Positions 8,054-18,470 of a stretch of DNA of 64,000 bases are shown one piece after another. Positions within the stretch are counted from its first letter, which is position 1. Each line of letters opens with the position of its first letter. The translations under genes and the position numbers were made by a program. This DNA is from Diplonema papillatum (lineage: Eukaryota > Euglenozoa > Diplonemea > Diplonemida > Diplonemidae): the NCBI GenBank assembly GCA_030068145.1, contig JAPJBO010000094.1, positions 248,001 to 312,000 of the forward strand, written 5' to 3'. Under the pieces are notes generated by a model. It saw only the letters and a list, made by a program, of their open reading frames with translations. It made no database searches and was not told the origin of the DNA.

Positions 8054-11000
8054 ACAGACTGGAACGGGGTATCCCCGAGGGGCCCCTGAAAGAAGCGGCG
8101 GATCTCATACGTGACCGCCTTGGGTGGGAACCGGACCAGTTGCTGGCCAACTGGTACCGGAGGGGAGTGGGGATCAACCCCCACAGAGACCAGAGAGAAC
8201 TGGGTCCGAGGGTAGCGACCATATCGCTCTTGAGCGACACGGTCATGGAATGGGAGAGGGGGAGCCGGAGACTGAGAACCCCTCTGCCGGTCGGCACACT
8301 GTGCCACATGGAAGGCGAGGCCAGGAACCTGTGGACGCACGGGATTCGTCCCGATGATGTCGCACGCGACCGGGTCTCGCTGACCTACAGGGCCGTGCGC
8401 GAGGCCGCCTCCCAAAGTTTGCAAGGCCGGGACACCCCGCAAGAAGCTCCCATACCCCCCCCGCCCAGCCCTCAGGCATCCACTGCACCCCCCCAACATC
8501 AGTCCAGCCCCGCGCCACGGACACTTTTGCTTCATCACCAAAGAACTCTACAATCAATCAAAGAATCAGCAAGACAGCGGCTGATAACCGCGGGGGACGT
8601 CGAACAAAACCCTGGTCCCGGCCGCGCGGAGATGAGGTTCGCGACGTTAAACGTAACCAACCTACTACAGTATCTCCCAGCGGCCGACGCGGTGGAAGCG
8701 GATCTTCTCTGCTGCCAGGAGGTGACACTCCTTCCGTGCAAACGGGTGCAGGCAGAGGAATACCTGCGGAAATGGTGCTGCCACTGGGGTCTGCCACCAC
8801 CCGGAAGACTCTGTAGGAACTCCGGTAGTCGCTCGACGATGAACGCCGCGAACGGAGGGCTCTCCACTCTAGTACTGAGACCGATACCGGCGTACGATAC
8901 GATGACGGCGCTCGCGCACGCAGCAGTACGGTCCCCGGACCGAGTGAGCCATACGGTAGTAGCAACAGGGGCCGGCAACACGTTCGTGCACGTGTTCAAT
9001 GTCTACTGCCCTTCCGGAAACGGGAGGGCGGAGAGCGAGGAGCGTGAGGACATGCTGGAGAAGATCCTCTTCGCAGCGGCGGATAGCCTCGGTGACGTCC
9101 CCATAATGGTGATGGGTGACCTGAACACGGAAGAAGACCGGTCCCCTGTACTGCGGAAGGCACTAAGGAATGGATGGTCCGACGCAGCGGAACTGCACCA
9201 TGCGCGTACCGGTGACACACCACCACCACCGACCTTTACCAGCGCCCGGACATCGGGCACGAGGATCGACCGCATACTCCTCAACCGAATAACGACGGGA
9301 GCTTTCCGCCAATGCGTCACCACCGCGGTGAACGTGCCGGGACACCGGCTCGTGACAATGACCCTGGACATTGCGGCGCTGCGCCAAATCGTGTGGCGAT
9401 TTAAAGTACCGCGGGAAATCTCTACGGAGGGGGGACCCAAGTGGGGCCTCTCGGACACAGAAGCTTACAGGGAAGCCGTACAGAGACTGGCCAACTCCGA
9501 TTTCGCAGAACGGCTGGCAGCACAGCGAGTGGAAGAGGCCTGGCTCGAGTGGTCACGAGTCAGTGAGCAGTACTTGCAGGATGCCTTCGGAATCCCTGCG
9601 GAAGAAAGGGGAAGAAGTACCGGCCGGGGGATAAAGACGTCACCTAAAAGAGTCTGCATCACGGCAAGCACTGCGAGCGACGGGTCGGGGGCGGCGAACA
9701 GCAGACAGCTACGGCTCCGGAAGGCCATCCACAGGATGGAACGCATCTGCAGCTACCTTGCGCAACGGCGCGGGCCGGAGGCAGTTCCGCATGAGGTATC
9801 CCGTTGCTGGCAGAACAGCAGGCGGCTGGCACAGGCGTGCATGAAAGATGGCCAAGGGACAGAAGGATTCCCGGATCATGAGGAGGCGAAGCAGCTTCTC
9901 ACGGCATTGCGGGAAGAGACGAGCAGGCTCGGAAAGGAAGGATCGGCGGCCAGGTTTACGAAATACCGAGACAAGCTGAACGAGAGGGCCGATGCGAGCA
10001 GACGATGTCTGACAACCATCTGCGCCGGACGCGCTGAGCCGTCGGGGGTGTTGCGAAAGGGGGCGGGAGTGACTGCAAATGTTGACGAGATGGACGAGGT
10101 GCTGAACACTGCGTGGGACCCTATCCTGCGTAAGTACAAGGACGGGCCAGAGCCGGAGTACGAGCCGTTTCGGGATCGGTTCCGGGATCACATCGGCCCA
10201 CATATGATGGAAGCCGGAACAATCACGGGGGAGGAGCTGCGAATTCTGCTGAGGAAGAAGCCGAAGAAAAGCGCGTCAGGGGTGGATGGCTGGCGTATGG
10301 CTGAACTGCGGGAGTTGCCGCTCCCCCTGCTGAATGCACTTGCAGACGTCATGAACCTGGTCGAAGCAACTGGAGACTGGCCGGCAAGCATGACAACTGC
10401 GCTGGTGTCGATGGTGCCGAAGGATGAGAGTCAAGACCCGCTGCACACAAGACCGATAACCGTCACATCCGCCGTGTACCGCTTATGGGCCTGCCGCAGG
10501 CTGGCGGACATAGTTCTGTGGCAAGAGGAATGGATCGAAGAAGGACAGAAAGGCTTTCGACCGGGTCACCGGATCGAGGACGTCTTGATGGAAATTGGGC
10601 TCGAGATGGAGGACGCCTTGTTAGACGGGGAGCCGCTCTACGGTGTGGCGCTGGACTTCCGGAAATGCTTCGACATGGTCCCGCGAGAGATAGTACTGCG
10701 CTTAGCCGAGGACTTAGGATTGCACAATCGGGTTCTCAAGCCGCTGAGGGCTATCTACAGACTGCTCGCGAGACGCTTCAAGCTACCATTAGGGGTGGGC
10801 AGGGAGTTCAGTGTGACCAACGGTATCCTTCAAGGGTGCCCTGTATCCGTCATACTCATCAATGCCCTGCTGTCGGTAGTGATGAAAGCGGTCAAGAAAG
10901 AAGCGGAGGGTGTGAGTCCAAAGTCATACGCGGACGACGCCACACTGCTGTCCAGGCTGTCGGAGGCCGCCCTGCAAAAGGGAGTGGACGTAGTAGACGA

Positions 11001-13608
11001 GTTCTGCACACTCACCGGGATGGAGCTAAACCTCCAGAAGACGGTCGCGTTCTCGACGAGACGTAGGCATCAGTCGACTCTCAAACTCCGCAGCGTGGAT
11101 GCGCTGCTGCGGTTTAGCAAATCCGTCAAGTGCCTCGGGGTCCTAGTCTCGACGGCGAAGAATAGGACGGAAAGGTCCGACTCGGAGAGGGTGGAGAAGG
11201 CGGCTGCCCTGGCGGAAGGCCTCCGCCATGCGCCGTTCCGGTACGAAAAGCGGGTCCGGATTGTGCAGTCGAATGTGCTACCGGCGGCGCTGTCAGGCTG
11301 CTCTTTCGCGCCGGTATCGAAGGTGGCGATGAAACGGCTGACGACGTCGGTGATGGGACTGATCTGGGGTGGATCCAACCCGAAGCGCGCGAGGGAGATG
11401 GTCCTAAACTTTCAGGAGAAGGGCCACCTGACGGATCCCGGTACATGCCTAGCATATAGGGTGACGACAGCGTTTTACGCGGCGTGCGAGAGGTTGCCAC
11501 GACTGCTGCCTCTGATGGAGAGCATCCGGGGAAGATACGCCGAGGGGGACCTACCCCTGGGGCCAGTTGGACTGGCGATGAGGAGCATGGAGGAGTGTGG
11601 ACACGTATGGGGACCCGGGCCCCTGTCTCGCACGCTGAGGAATGGTGCAACATATGACCCGTTAACCTCGGCACCTTCGAAGAGGGGACATGAAGTTAGG
11701 GCGGACTTGAGGGCGAAGACGTGGTCCCGACTGGTGGCGAGGCGGCCGGGATTTGAGGGCATACAGAGAGCCGACCTGGAGCGGACGAACTCCTTCTGGA
11801 GGATGCGTGAATGTCCCGCGCACACCGCGAGGCTTATACGTGTAGCGTTGGCGGGGGGGGTGAACACGGCTGAGTACACGTCGCGGATGAGGCAGGCCGG
11901 AGCTGAGCCGCAGGCGCCCAGCTGCAAGCACTGTGGAAGCGGCGACACCGAGGACGAGAAACACGTATTCTGGGACTGCGGAGCGTACTCGCACATACGG
12001 CGACGAGAGGCACATGCCGAGCTGATGGCAGCCAACCGGGCCGACTGGCCCAGATGCACGCTGGAACACGGTGTGGTAGTACCCGAGAATGCCCAATTCT
12101 CGAGGCGGCTCCAGGAGATGATGGCTGAAATCCTTGCGGAACGGGCTGGGCTCGAAGCACGTGGCTGGGTGGCCAGGAACCCCACGACCCCCTGGTCGAG
12201 AGCGAATGCGATGCCTGCCGAGAAATTTGACCACCCCTTCGCGCGGATTGCCCCGGCATGGACGTGGGAGCGGAACAAGACCTGGGGACTACCGACGTTT
12301 TATGCGTTGGTAGCGTGGCTGTCGGACATGCAATGGACCGAGAACGGGCAGGCGTCAATGCTGGAGCTTGCGATCGACTTTGAACTCTTCTCGGGCCTCA
12401 GCATGCCGCTGCACGGGAATGCGCCGAAGGGGGTGAGAGAACGGGGAAACGTCCTGCGCTGCATGATGAGCGCGTTGGACAAGCTGGCGGCACAGCAAGG
12501 GCTGGGAAGCTGCATGAGAGGAGAGAGGGTGTGCCCGACGACGTCGCTGTCGTTCATGGGCATCACGGGGATATCGGGTATACGGCCCAGGCCACGCTTT
12601 CGCGAGGCACACACGGGGACGATACTTGAGGAACAAGTGAAAGGAAGCGATGTAGGGACGCAGTGCCCGACGTACCCTGACTGGACGATCGGGAGAGCGG
12701 CGAGGTGGGCCCTGCCTGCCCCACCACAACTGCACCCAGACCCCGTGCATATGCCGGGTGTCGGTATAGAGAAGGCACTCGTCACGTGCGCGACCCATCA
12801 CAAAGGGAAGTGTGAGGCGTGCAGAGCACTCGTCCGAAGGGACGTTCCCACGGTAGAGATGTGCTGCCGGCACCATCACCACGCGAACGATGGGCAGCCG
12901 ATCGCGGTGTGCACAGAGCACAGCACGACGAAGTGCGGCGAGTGCAAGACGGCGGCGGCGTGTTGCCGCAGCGGGCATCATGCCTGCCGCACGCATGGCA
13001 GAGGAACCTGCCAAGAGTGCAAAAGGCTCCCTACGCTGACGCAGAGGCGACCGGCGGCATGTTGCAGCCGCGGCCACCACCAGTCCAACAAGCCGAACGT
13101 CCAGTCAACCCCCGGACGCAACAAGAAGAAGAGGCCCTCCTCACCCACCCAGGTGGGTGTACAGCGGGAAACGCCAGTAGGAAAGCGAGCGGCGCGAGCG
13201 GCGCGAGCGCCGCTCGCGGCAACGAAAAAGGAGACGGCGACGACCGGACGGGCGACCAAGAGGCCGCCACCAACGCCAGGAACCAGCGAACGACCAGCGC
13301 TGAAGAAGAGGGTGCTCGGCACCCCGAAGGAAGGCCCGATCGCCGGCCGCAAGCGGAAGAAGACGAAGGCGACCACCCCCGACTCAGGGGTGCAACGAAG
13401 GAAGAAGAAGGTACCGAGGGCAAGCAGCTCTCAGAAACGACCGGGGACCACGGGCACACCAATGCCCTCGAAAGTGAAAAACGGACACACGTGCCCGCCC
13501 TCGTACTCGCCGACTCAGTCTCTGGAATCGCAAGAAAGCCAAACCCCGCTAGCTCCACAAATGCTCGACCTTGACGACGCAATGGCAGGTGACGACGTCA
13601 TCCGATAA
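8005..13608 (+). CDS. Retrotransposon A2 polyprotein, 5'-truncated AlkB, intact 2A-APE-RT
   Basis: The 1867-residue product matches A1 almost throughout from A1 residue ~129. The ATG lies in the 3' tail of A1, so about 17 N-terminal residues are tail-derived and fused by chance. The front of the AlkB domain, including the segment before the jelly-roll that holds substrate in AlkB proteins, is missing. The iron ligands (H60-x-D62, H112) and arginines (R123, R129) remain. The 2A motif NPGP is at 202-205. Endonuclease, reverse transcriptase (YADD), CCHC finger, the three-unit Cys/His array and the basic tail are all present and in frame. Differences from A1 are mostly silent or conservative, with small indels near the 2A motif and in the C-terminal linker, which implies selection or recent copying. 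Confidence 0.85.
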   Translation: MLIHVVHVLKRTQCLTDRLERGIPEGPLKEAADLIRDRLGWEPDQLLANWYRRGVGINPHRDQRELGPRVATISLLSDTVMEWERGSRRLRTPLPVGTLCHMEGEARNLWTHGIRPDDVARDRVSLTYRAVREAASQSLQGRDTPQEAPIPPPPSPQASTAPPQHQSSPAPRTLLLHHQRTLQSIKESARQRLITAGDVEQNPGPGRAEMRFATLNVTNLLQYLPAADAVEADLLCCQEVTLLPCKRVQAEEYLRKWCCHWGLPPPGRLCRNSGSRSTMNAANGGLSTLVLRPIPAYDTMTALAHAAVRSPDRVSHTVVATGAGNTFVHVFNVYCPSGNGRAESEEREDMLEKILFAAADSLGDVPIMVMGDLNTEEDRSPVLRKALRNGWSDAAELHHARTGDTPPPPTFTSARTSGTRIDRILLNRITTGAFRQCVTTAVNVPGHRLVTMTLDIAALRQIVWRFKVPREISTEGGPKWGLSDTEAYREAVQRLANSDFAERLAAQRVEEAWLEWSRVSEQYLQDAFGIPAEERGRSTGRGIKTSPKRVCITASTASDGSGAANSRQLRLRKAIHRMERICSYLAQRRGPEAVPHEVSRCWQNSRRLAQACMKDGQGTEGFPDHEEAKQLLTALREETSRLGKEGSAARFTKYRDKLNERADASRRCLTTICAGRAEPSGVLRKGAGVTANVDEMDEVLNTAWDPILRKYKDGPEPEYEPFRDRFRDHIGPHMMEAGTITGEELRILLRKKPKKSASGVDGWRMAELRELPLPLLNALADVMNLVEATGDWPASMTTALVSMVPKDESQDPLHTRPITVTSAVYRLWACRRLADIVLWQEEWIEEGQKGFRPGHRIEDVLMEIGLEMEDALLDGEPLYGVALDFRKCFDMVPREIVLRLAEDLGLHNRVLKPLRAIYRLLARRFKLPLGVGREFSVTNGILQGCPVSVILINALLSVVMKAVKKEAEGVSPKSYADDATLLSRLSEAALQKGVDVVDEFCTLTGMELNLQKTVAFSTRRRHQSTLKLRSVDALLRFSKSVKCLGVLVSTAKNRTERSDSERVEKAAALAEGLRHAPFRYEKRVRIVQSNVLPAALSGCSFAPVSKVAMKRLTTSVMGLIWGGSNPKRAREMVLNFQEKGHLTDPGTCLAYRVTTAFYAACERLPRLLPLMESIRGRYAEGDLPLGPVGLAMRSMEECGHVWGPGPLSRTLRNGATYDPLTSAPSKRGHEVRADLRAKTWSRLVARRPGFEGIQRADLERTNSFWRMRECPAHTARLIRVALAGGVNTAEYTSRMRQAGAEPQAPSCKHCGSGDTEDEKHVFWDCGAYSHIRRREAHAELMAANRADWPRCTLEHGVVVPENAQFSRRLQEMMAEILAERAGLEARGWVARNPTTPWSRANAMPAEKFDHPFARIAPAWTWERNKTWGLPTFYALVAWLSDMQWTENGQASMLELAIDFELFSGLSMPLHGNAPKGVRERGNVLRCMMSALDKLAAQQGLGSCMRGERVCPTTSLSFMGITGISGIRPRPRFREAHTGTILEEQVKGSDVGTQCPTYPDWTIGRAARWALPAPPQLHPDPVHMPGVGIEKALVTCATHHKGKCEACRALVRRDVPTVEMCCRHHHHANDGQPIAVCTEHSTTKCGECKTAAACCRSGHHACRTHGRGTCQECKRLPTLTQRRPAACCSRGHHQSNKPNVQSTPGRNKKKRPSSPTQVGVQRETPVGKRAARAARAPLAATKKETATTGRATKRPPPTPGTSERPALKKRVLGTPKEGPIAGRKRKKTKATTPDSGVQRRKKKVPRASSSQKRPGTTGTPMPSKVKNGHTCPPSYSPTQSLESQESQTPLAPQMLDLDDAMAGDDVIR

Positions 13609-13677
13609 CCTGACTTTCAAGGCAGTGCATGCTAATCCATGTGGTTCATGTACTTAAAAGAACTCAATGCTTAACGG
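8054..13677 (+). mobile_element. Non-LTR retrotransposon A2, 5'-truncated, joined head-to-tail to A1
   Basis: Similarity to A1 starts at CAGACTGGAAC (A1 position ~2430), directly after the A1 tail ending CTTAACGG, and continues to a second copy of that tail at 13677. Truncation at the 5' end is typical of non-LTR insertion. The exact abutment shows A2 inserted at or was templated onto the 3' end of A1. Confidence 0.85.
13626..13677 (+). repeat. 3' terminal tail of element A, copy 2
   Basis: This is the second copy of the family A tail, 17 bases after the A2 stop codon. Beyond CTTAACGG the sequence (CTTATCACG) is unrelated to that after copy 1, giving the element's right boundary. Confidence 0.85.
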
Positions 13678-16150
13678 CTTATCACGTGGGCGGCCCTGAG
13701 ATTACCCCCTCAGGTGACACCACTTTATCTTTAGCCATCCTTCAACTTTCTTGGCTCGCTCCGTTCGGTTGAGCCAGAAGAAATCCGGGATGTGGATTTG
13801 TGGGGAGAAAAGAAGGCAACAGCTTTTCCTCAATATATCTTGCCCCTCGAAACGGTAGGCAAGAAGTGGTTGGGGCTGGTCTCGCAAGACTCTCGTGCGC
13901 TCGCTCTCCTCTCTCCTCTACACACATCAAGTGGGCGGCGTATACCGTACCGCGCCGCTAAAGCGGCGCCGCCAAAAAGAAGTTAATTCACTAATCCACA
14001 AAGAGTGGGCGCCGAAAATAATAATGAAGGATTTCCAAAATTGGCAAAGCGGCCGATAAATTATAAACCGCGCATATTATTTGGCCTATGAATTAGAGGC
14101 TGGACGGTACCTCCTTTGAGCTTGGAATAAGCTCCTTGCGGAAATCCGCAGCGACCTCGAGAGGCGCCTGGGCACATGCGTCGTAGGGACAATCCTGGGA
14201 CCACACTTGCTCACACTGATACGACCCACGAAGGCTGTACCGCCCGATGGCGGCACCGAGGCCCCGGAATAAGGAAGTTCCCCCATATGATTGGAGCAAG
14301 GGGGGGGGTCCAATTCTTGTGCTAACAATGCATTGTTGGTACTAAGAAATAGTAGTTGGCAGCGCACTACATGAAACTCACCAAAGCAGGTGAGTTCCGC
14401 TTGTGCGCACAAACAAAAAAGTGCCTGCCACGCAAAGAGCAGGGGCCAGCCGCCTGACAGCCCGAGCAGAGAAAACGGCGAGCATTTTCCCCCCGCGGGC
14501 GGAGCTAAAAGAAAAGAAGGGGAAAGAAGAAGAAGAAAAGAAAAAGGCCGCTCCAGGTCCAGGAACGTGACGGTCAACCATAGCTTGCAAAGCTTGAGTC
14601 GGAGGCAGCACAGTGCCACAACCCCGTCCGCTCTGCCCTGCGGCTGACCGTCTCGACGAGCTTGTGTTCAGCGCGAGCACCAAGCCCCAAGGTGCGCCAA
14701 GCCTCGATGCTTTAGTTTGGGAAATCGGTAGCCAATTGACCCGTACCGGGCCCGTGGCTGCAGTACCGCCGAACACGTGAAGCTTGGCTCCCGTGTAGCA
14801 GGCTTTCCCTGGTACCAAAAAGAAGGGGAAACAAAAAAAGAAATACAGTGGGTATACAACCGGGGCTGCTCTGTGCGTTGCGCTCGTTCCCCCCATCACA
14901 ATGCCTTCCGTCCGCCCACCCCTGTTTGGCTGCCACCTACGTTTCCGACGCATCTGTCTGTTCATCTCCATATTACTCCAGAAGGAAACTGAACCGAACC
15001 CGAAAGAACAAGACACGCGACCGGGTTGCTATCCTTTTTGCCCCTCTCGTACGACTGGCGTCGAGGTAAGTCTTCTGGAATGGGATATCCACAGAGGGTG
15101 AGAGTCCCGTATTTCCTCGACGAGCCATGTTGGTTAACTCCTTGCTAGCACGAGTCGCTCAGTTTGGGAATGCAGCTAATCGGCACCCTCTTTTCAAAGT
15201 TCTTTGCATCTTTCCATCACTGTACTTGCTCGCTATCGGCCTCCGGGAGATATTTAGCCTTAGCAGAGGGATACCTGGCGAAAACGGCAACGCGGCTCTC
15301 AAAAAAGCTGGTGCGCGATTGAAGTCTCAACCCGTCAGCGAAGGGTAAGTGTCGGCGTCTTCGGACAACGTCCTTGCTCCCGCTAGCCCGACGTGGTTAA
15401 ACGCTAAGGCTCATGTCAGACACAGCGATCTTCTACTATCCGTCTTGAAACACGGACCAAGGAGTGTGCGAGGCTTAGGGTGTCAAACCCACAAGCCGGA
15501 GATGTGCCCAATCCTTGTTTGAGAGGTGGGCTTTTTGGCTGGTATCCCTTCTGCTAAAGCAACCTAAAGCACCCTTCCCCCAGGCAGTGCTCTGCCTAAA
15601 CATTAAACTAAGATTCTCCCCCAGGGGGAAGCATGCAACGAACCTTAGCAAAAGAAAAAGCGATGGTGCCATCCCATCGCCCTCCAACTCAAGGTCCTCC
15701 ACGTGCCTATTGCGGGTTTGCGCTTTTCCTGCGTCCCGGGCTGTGGATTTTTGAGTTCTCTACGGTAGGTGTCAGCGGTGTGCGCTCGCCGTCGTCGGTT
15801 CCGGCTGTTGTTTTTTGCATGTATGTGCAAGTCCAGGGCATTAGCTTGGTCGCCGGTCCATTTTCCAAATTTGGACCGCTAACGGCTTTCTGCGTCCTTC
15901 CCTCAGGAATGGGCTCAACACACATTTCAGGTCTGCCACCGTCTGGAGGCCCGGGTTCGAACCCGGCCGAGGACACTTTTCCGGTCGAAAATGGGTTTGG
16001 AATTTGTTGGTTTTCGGGGTCGTATGTGCCCGAAATTTGCGTTTTTTGCAGAGTTTCTCAATGTCTCACGGTTATTGGTCACCCCGGGGAATTTGAGTCA
16101 GTCTACCAGAACTAAGGACACGCTTCGATAAAGCAGAAGCCATACCGACA
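13678..16150. other. Intergenic, dispersed repeats only
   Basis: No credible gene. A small hairpin (GCGCCGCT-AA-AGCGGCGC) lies near 13951. A repeat at 14335-14408 recurs at 25197-25271. Around 15585-15625 is a copy of the CAGTG-TCTGCC-TAAACA repeat also seen near 28240, 28690, 40340, 50135 and 52510. A stretch at 15460-15520 resembles 50380-50460. Confidence 0.5.
14335..14408 (+). repeat. Dispersed repeat, copy 1 (pair with 25197-25271)
   Basis: The copies share TACTAAGAA, an A/T-rich core, then GCAGGTGAGTTCCGCT and GTGCGCAC, with a few substitutions and small indels. GCAGGTGAGT resembles a 5' splice donor, but no coding sequence adjoins either copy. Confidence 0.55.
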
Positions 16151-16155
16151 GTGGA

Positions 16156-16284
16156 CTTTGACGAGCGATTTGCACGTCAACACCGCAACGGACCTCCACC
16201 AGGGTTTCCCCCGGCTTCGTCCTATCCAGGCATAGTTCACCATCTTTCGGGTCCCAACAAGCGTACTTAACTTCAAATCCCTTA
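16156..16284 (-). rRNA. 28S rRNA fragment (pseudogene), antisense
   Basis: Read on the - strand, the segment contains the conserved large-subunit stretch GACCCGAAAGATGGTGAAC, followed by GGACGAAGCC and GACGTGCAAATCG. About 129 bases match the fragment at 50491-50619 with few differences; both start and stop at the same rRNA positions and the flanks are unrelated. It is a dispersed partial copy, not a working rRNA gene. Confidence 0.85.
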
Positions 16285-16312
16285 AATCAGGATCGGGCTG
16301 TGCTGCAAGCTA

Positions 16313-16327
16313 ATATTTCCCCCCCAG
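16313..16327 (+). promoter_or_regulatory. Putative trans-splice acceptor before cytochrome b5
   Basis: A pyrimidine tract (ATATTTCCCCCCCAG) ends in AG 42 bases before the ATG at 16370, with no intervening ATG. The same arrangement precedes the genes at 21991 and 27069. This fits SL trans-splicing; an ordinary 3' splice site would look the same. Confidence 0.45.
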
Positions 16328-16369
16328 GAAAGAACGAAGGGGGGCGGGGCGCGGCGGCGGGGGCTGACG

Positions 16370-17035
16370 ATGCGGGACATTCCGGTGTCGGAAGTCGCTG
16401 AGCACAACCGGAGCCGGGACTGCTGGCTGATATTGGACGGGAAAGTGTACGATGTCAGCAGCTTTGCGATGGAGCACCCGGGGGGAGAGGGCCTGCTGGT
16501 CGGCCTCGGGGGCGGCGACGCCAGCGACGAGTTCCACGGCATGCACCCCGACAAGTACCTGAACCTCATCTCCGCCGACCTGCTGGGCAACGCGGTAACG
16601 GCCAACGGGGCCTCCCCACCGGCCCCGCCCCACGCGCAAGCCGCCGCCCAGCCGGCACCCGCGGCCCCAGCGAACGGCAGAGACGGAGTGTCAGGCTCGT
16701 CGTCGTCAGCTGGCCCCGAAGCAGCAGCAGCAGCAGCAGCGGCAGCAGCGTCCGGCGGGAGCAGCGGCGGCGGCCCCGAGACCGCCCCGCTGTACCCGCC
16801 GCTGCCCGCCGCGGCGGCGGCGGCGAAGTTCGCGCCCGCGCGCATGGCAGGCAAGGCGGGCGTGCCGCGGGCATCGCCGATGGAGAAGCGGAAGGGCGCC
16901 CGCCGGTGCAGAGGGTACATAAGCCCCGGCATGGCCGGCGTCCCCCGACACTTCCCTAGGTACGTACGAGTTTCCTTTATCACTCGTTCCGCGAAAAAAG
17001 ACAGGCGCTTCGTTTTGTGTGGGCGTGCCGGGTGA
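16370..17035 (+). CDS. Cytochrome b5 domain protein (probable first exon)
   Basis: Residues 1-75 form a cytochrome b5 heme-binding domain: HNRSRDCW, the HPGG box with heme ligand H36, and a second ligand at H59 in the FHGMHPDK segment. The latter resembles the b5 domain of nitrate reductase-type flavoproteins. Residues ~76-165 are a low-complexity Ala/Pro/Ser linker with a poly-Ala run. As read, the frame stops at 17035, but a strong donor (CCCTAG/GTACGTACG) lies at 16958/16959 and the coding sequence after it looks non-coding. The last ~20 codons before the donor lie in a repeat recurring at 17316-17405. A b5 reductase domain follows on the same strand at 21991, so this may be exon 1 of a b5-b5 reductase fusion, or a separate small b5 protein. 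Confidence 0.75.
   Translation: MRDIPVSEVAEHNRSRDCWLILDGKVYDVSSFAMEHPGGEGLLVGLGGGDASDEFHGMHPDKYLNLISADLLGNAVTANGASPPAPPHAQAAAQPAPAAPANGRDGVSGSSSSAGPEAAAAAAAAAASGGSSGGGPETAPLYPPLPAAAAAAKFAPARMAGKAGVPRASPMEKRKGARRCRGYISPGMAGVPRHFPRYVRVSFITRSAKKDRRFVLCGRAG
16904..16992 (+). repeat. Exon-end/donor repeat, copy 1
   Basis: This segment covers the end of the cytochrome b5 reading frame, the donor-like AG/GTACGTACG and the first ~30 intronic bases. A near copy is at 17316-17405, where one base is lost in the coding part. Either the exon end was duplicated into the intron, or the exon end was recruited from a repeat. Confidence 0.65.
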
Positions 17036-17694
17036 TCGTGTTCCCACTTGTATTTACCCGTGTGTATATTCAGGTTAGGAATTCTGATCAACCACCAAAA
17101 CACGCTGCCTACGTCTTTTTAGCCTGCACAATACATTTTAGGGCAACCCGCAAGATTGGTAGTCTAGAAAAAGGACGGATATTCAACCCAGCGCAAACCG
17201 TAAGCAGCACCAAAAAATCCCGAAAAAGAGACGGTCATCTGCTACGGCACCATACCGAGGAGGTACGTACGGATTCCTTCATCACGGGGGTTCATGCACC
17301 CATAGTGAACTGTGGTCGGCCCGCCGGTGCAGAGGGACATAAGCCCCTGCATGGCCGGCGTCCCGGCACCTCCCTAGGTACGTACGAGTTTCCTTTATCA
17401 CTCGTTCCCAGTATTCGCGCTAAGGAAAAAAGGCGGCTGATTTCAGCCGGAAAAACAGTTCTTGCAAAACTGACCGGCTGATAATCAGCCGGCTGATTTT
17501 TGGAAGGTCTGCTGACCAGACGGGTTTTGCGACAGCATCTTTGATTCACACCTTACCCGCTTGTAGTGCGTCAAGCTGATTCCGCTCCAAGCCAAAGCTT
17601 AGACTGTTGAATCTGCTGATTTTGTGCGAGTCTGCCAGTAAAAAAAGGGACTCAACATTTAATCAGCCGGCAAACCGGCTGATCGCGCACACAC

Positions 17695-17935
17695 TGCTCG
17701 TTCCGCGAAAAAAAAAGGACGGGTATTCAACCCTGCGCAAACCATACGCATCATCAAAAAAATCCCGAAAAATCACTCGTTCCGCGAAAAAAAAAAGGAC
17801 GGGTATTCAACACTGTGCAAACCATACGCATCATCAAAAAAATCCCGAAAAATCACTCGTTCCGCGAAAAAAAAAAGGACGGGTATTCAACACTGTGCAA
17901 ACCATAAGCAGCACCAAAGGCCCGAAAAAGAGACG
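17695..17935 (+). repeat. 80-bp tandem repeat, three units
   Basis: Three consecutive units start with CTCGTTCCGCGAAAAA and contain GGACGGGTATTCAAC and CAAACCATACGCATCATC. The third diverges at its end into a block also seen near 17190. Unit spacing is ~80 bases. Confidence 0.75.
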
Positions 17936-18233
17936 GTCATACGGCACCAAGAAGACAGACAGTCACCTACTGCGGCACCATACTGAGGAGGTACGTACGG
18001 GTTCCTTCATCACAGGGGCTTATGCACCCATAATGAACTGTGGTCGGCCGGCCAGGTTCCAATACAGCGCCGAAAAAACTGGGTCGCCCAGTAACATTAT
18101 TGGTACGCCTGTTCAGGACGAACTTGCTAAAGCGGTCTGAGTGCTACGTGGAAGCGAACGCGGGCTCAACGACTGTGCGCCCCGACTGCACCAACCCACG
18201 AAGGTTCCCTCCCCCGACGGAATTCGCATCATC

Positions 18234-18315
18234 GACTCACACCGCTGTCCTGTCTGCAGACACTCAGGTTCCGCGCTGATGATGGTCCGCCTTACGTGTC
18301 CGTGGCTTCAAGGAC
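18234..18315 (+). repeat. Dispersed repeat with CGCTGATGATGGTCC core
   Basis: The core (CACACCGC..GTCCTGTCTGCAGAC, then CGCTGATGATGGTCCGCC and GTGTCCGTGGCTT) recurs at 30613-30690, at 32690-32770 (diverged), near 52427-52470 (diverged), and inverted near 32545-32600. Function unknown. Confidence 0.6.
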
Positions 18316-18470
18316 CGAAACACGGCGCAGACGGGACCAGTGCGGTGTTGAGCACGTACCCATTCCAAGCACGTTCTTGCAATCCCCCGACGGGACTCAA
18401 TGAATGCAGCTCAACGAATGCAGCCGAGCGCTAAGGCGAAAACGGTGCTGACTAACTGGGAGAAGATAGG

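Larger units (their letters stand above)
17036..18470. other. Repeat-rich non-coding stretch, possible intron
   Basis: This stretch has repeats of A-rich motifs (CTCGTTCCGCG followed by an A-run), two GAGGAGGTACGTACGG segments (near 17259 and 17985) resembling splice donors, and a TTCATCACxGGGG block repeated at 17276 and 18004. A segment at 17940-17993 recurs at 51410-51458. No coding region is supported. Confidence 0.5.

Noticed and set aside
15945..15975. tRNA-like B box (GGTTCGAACC)
   Set aside because: It is part of a perfect palindrome (CCGGGTTCGAACCCGG) and cannot form a normal 7-base T loop with its stem; no matching D arm, anticodon arm or acceptor stem upstream.
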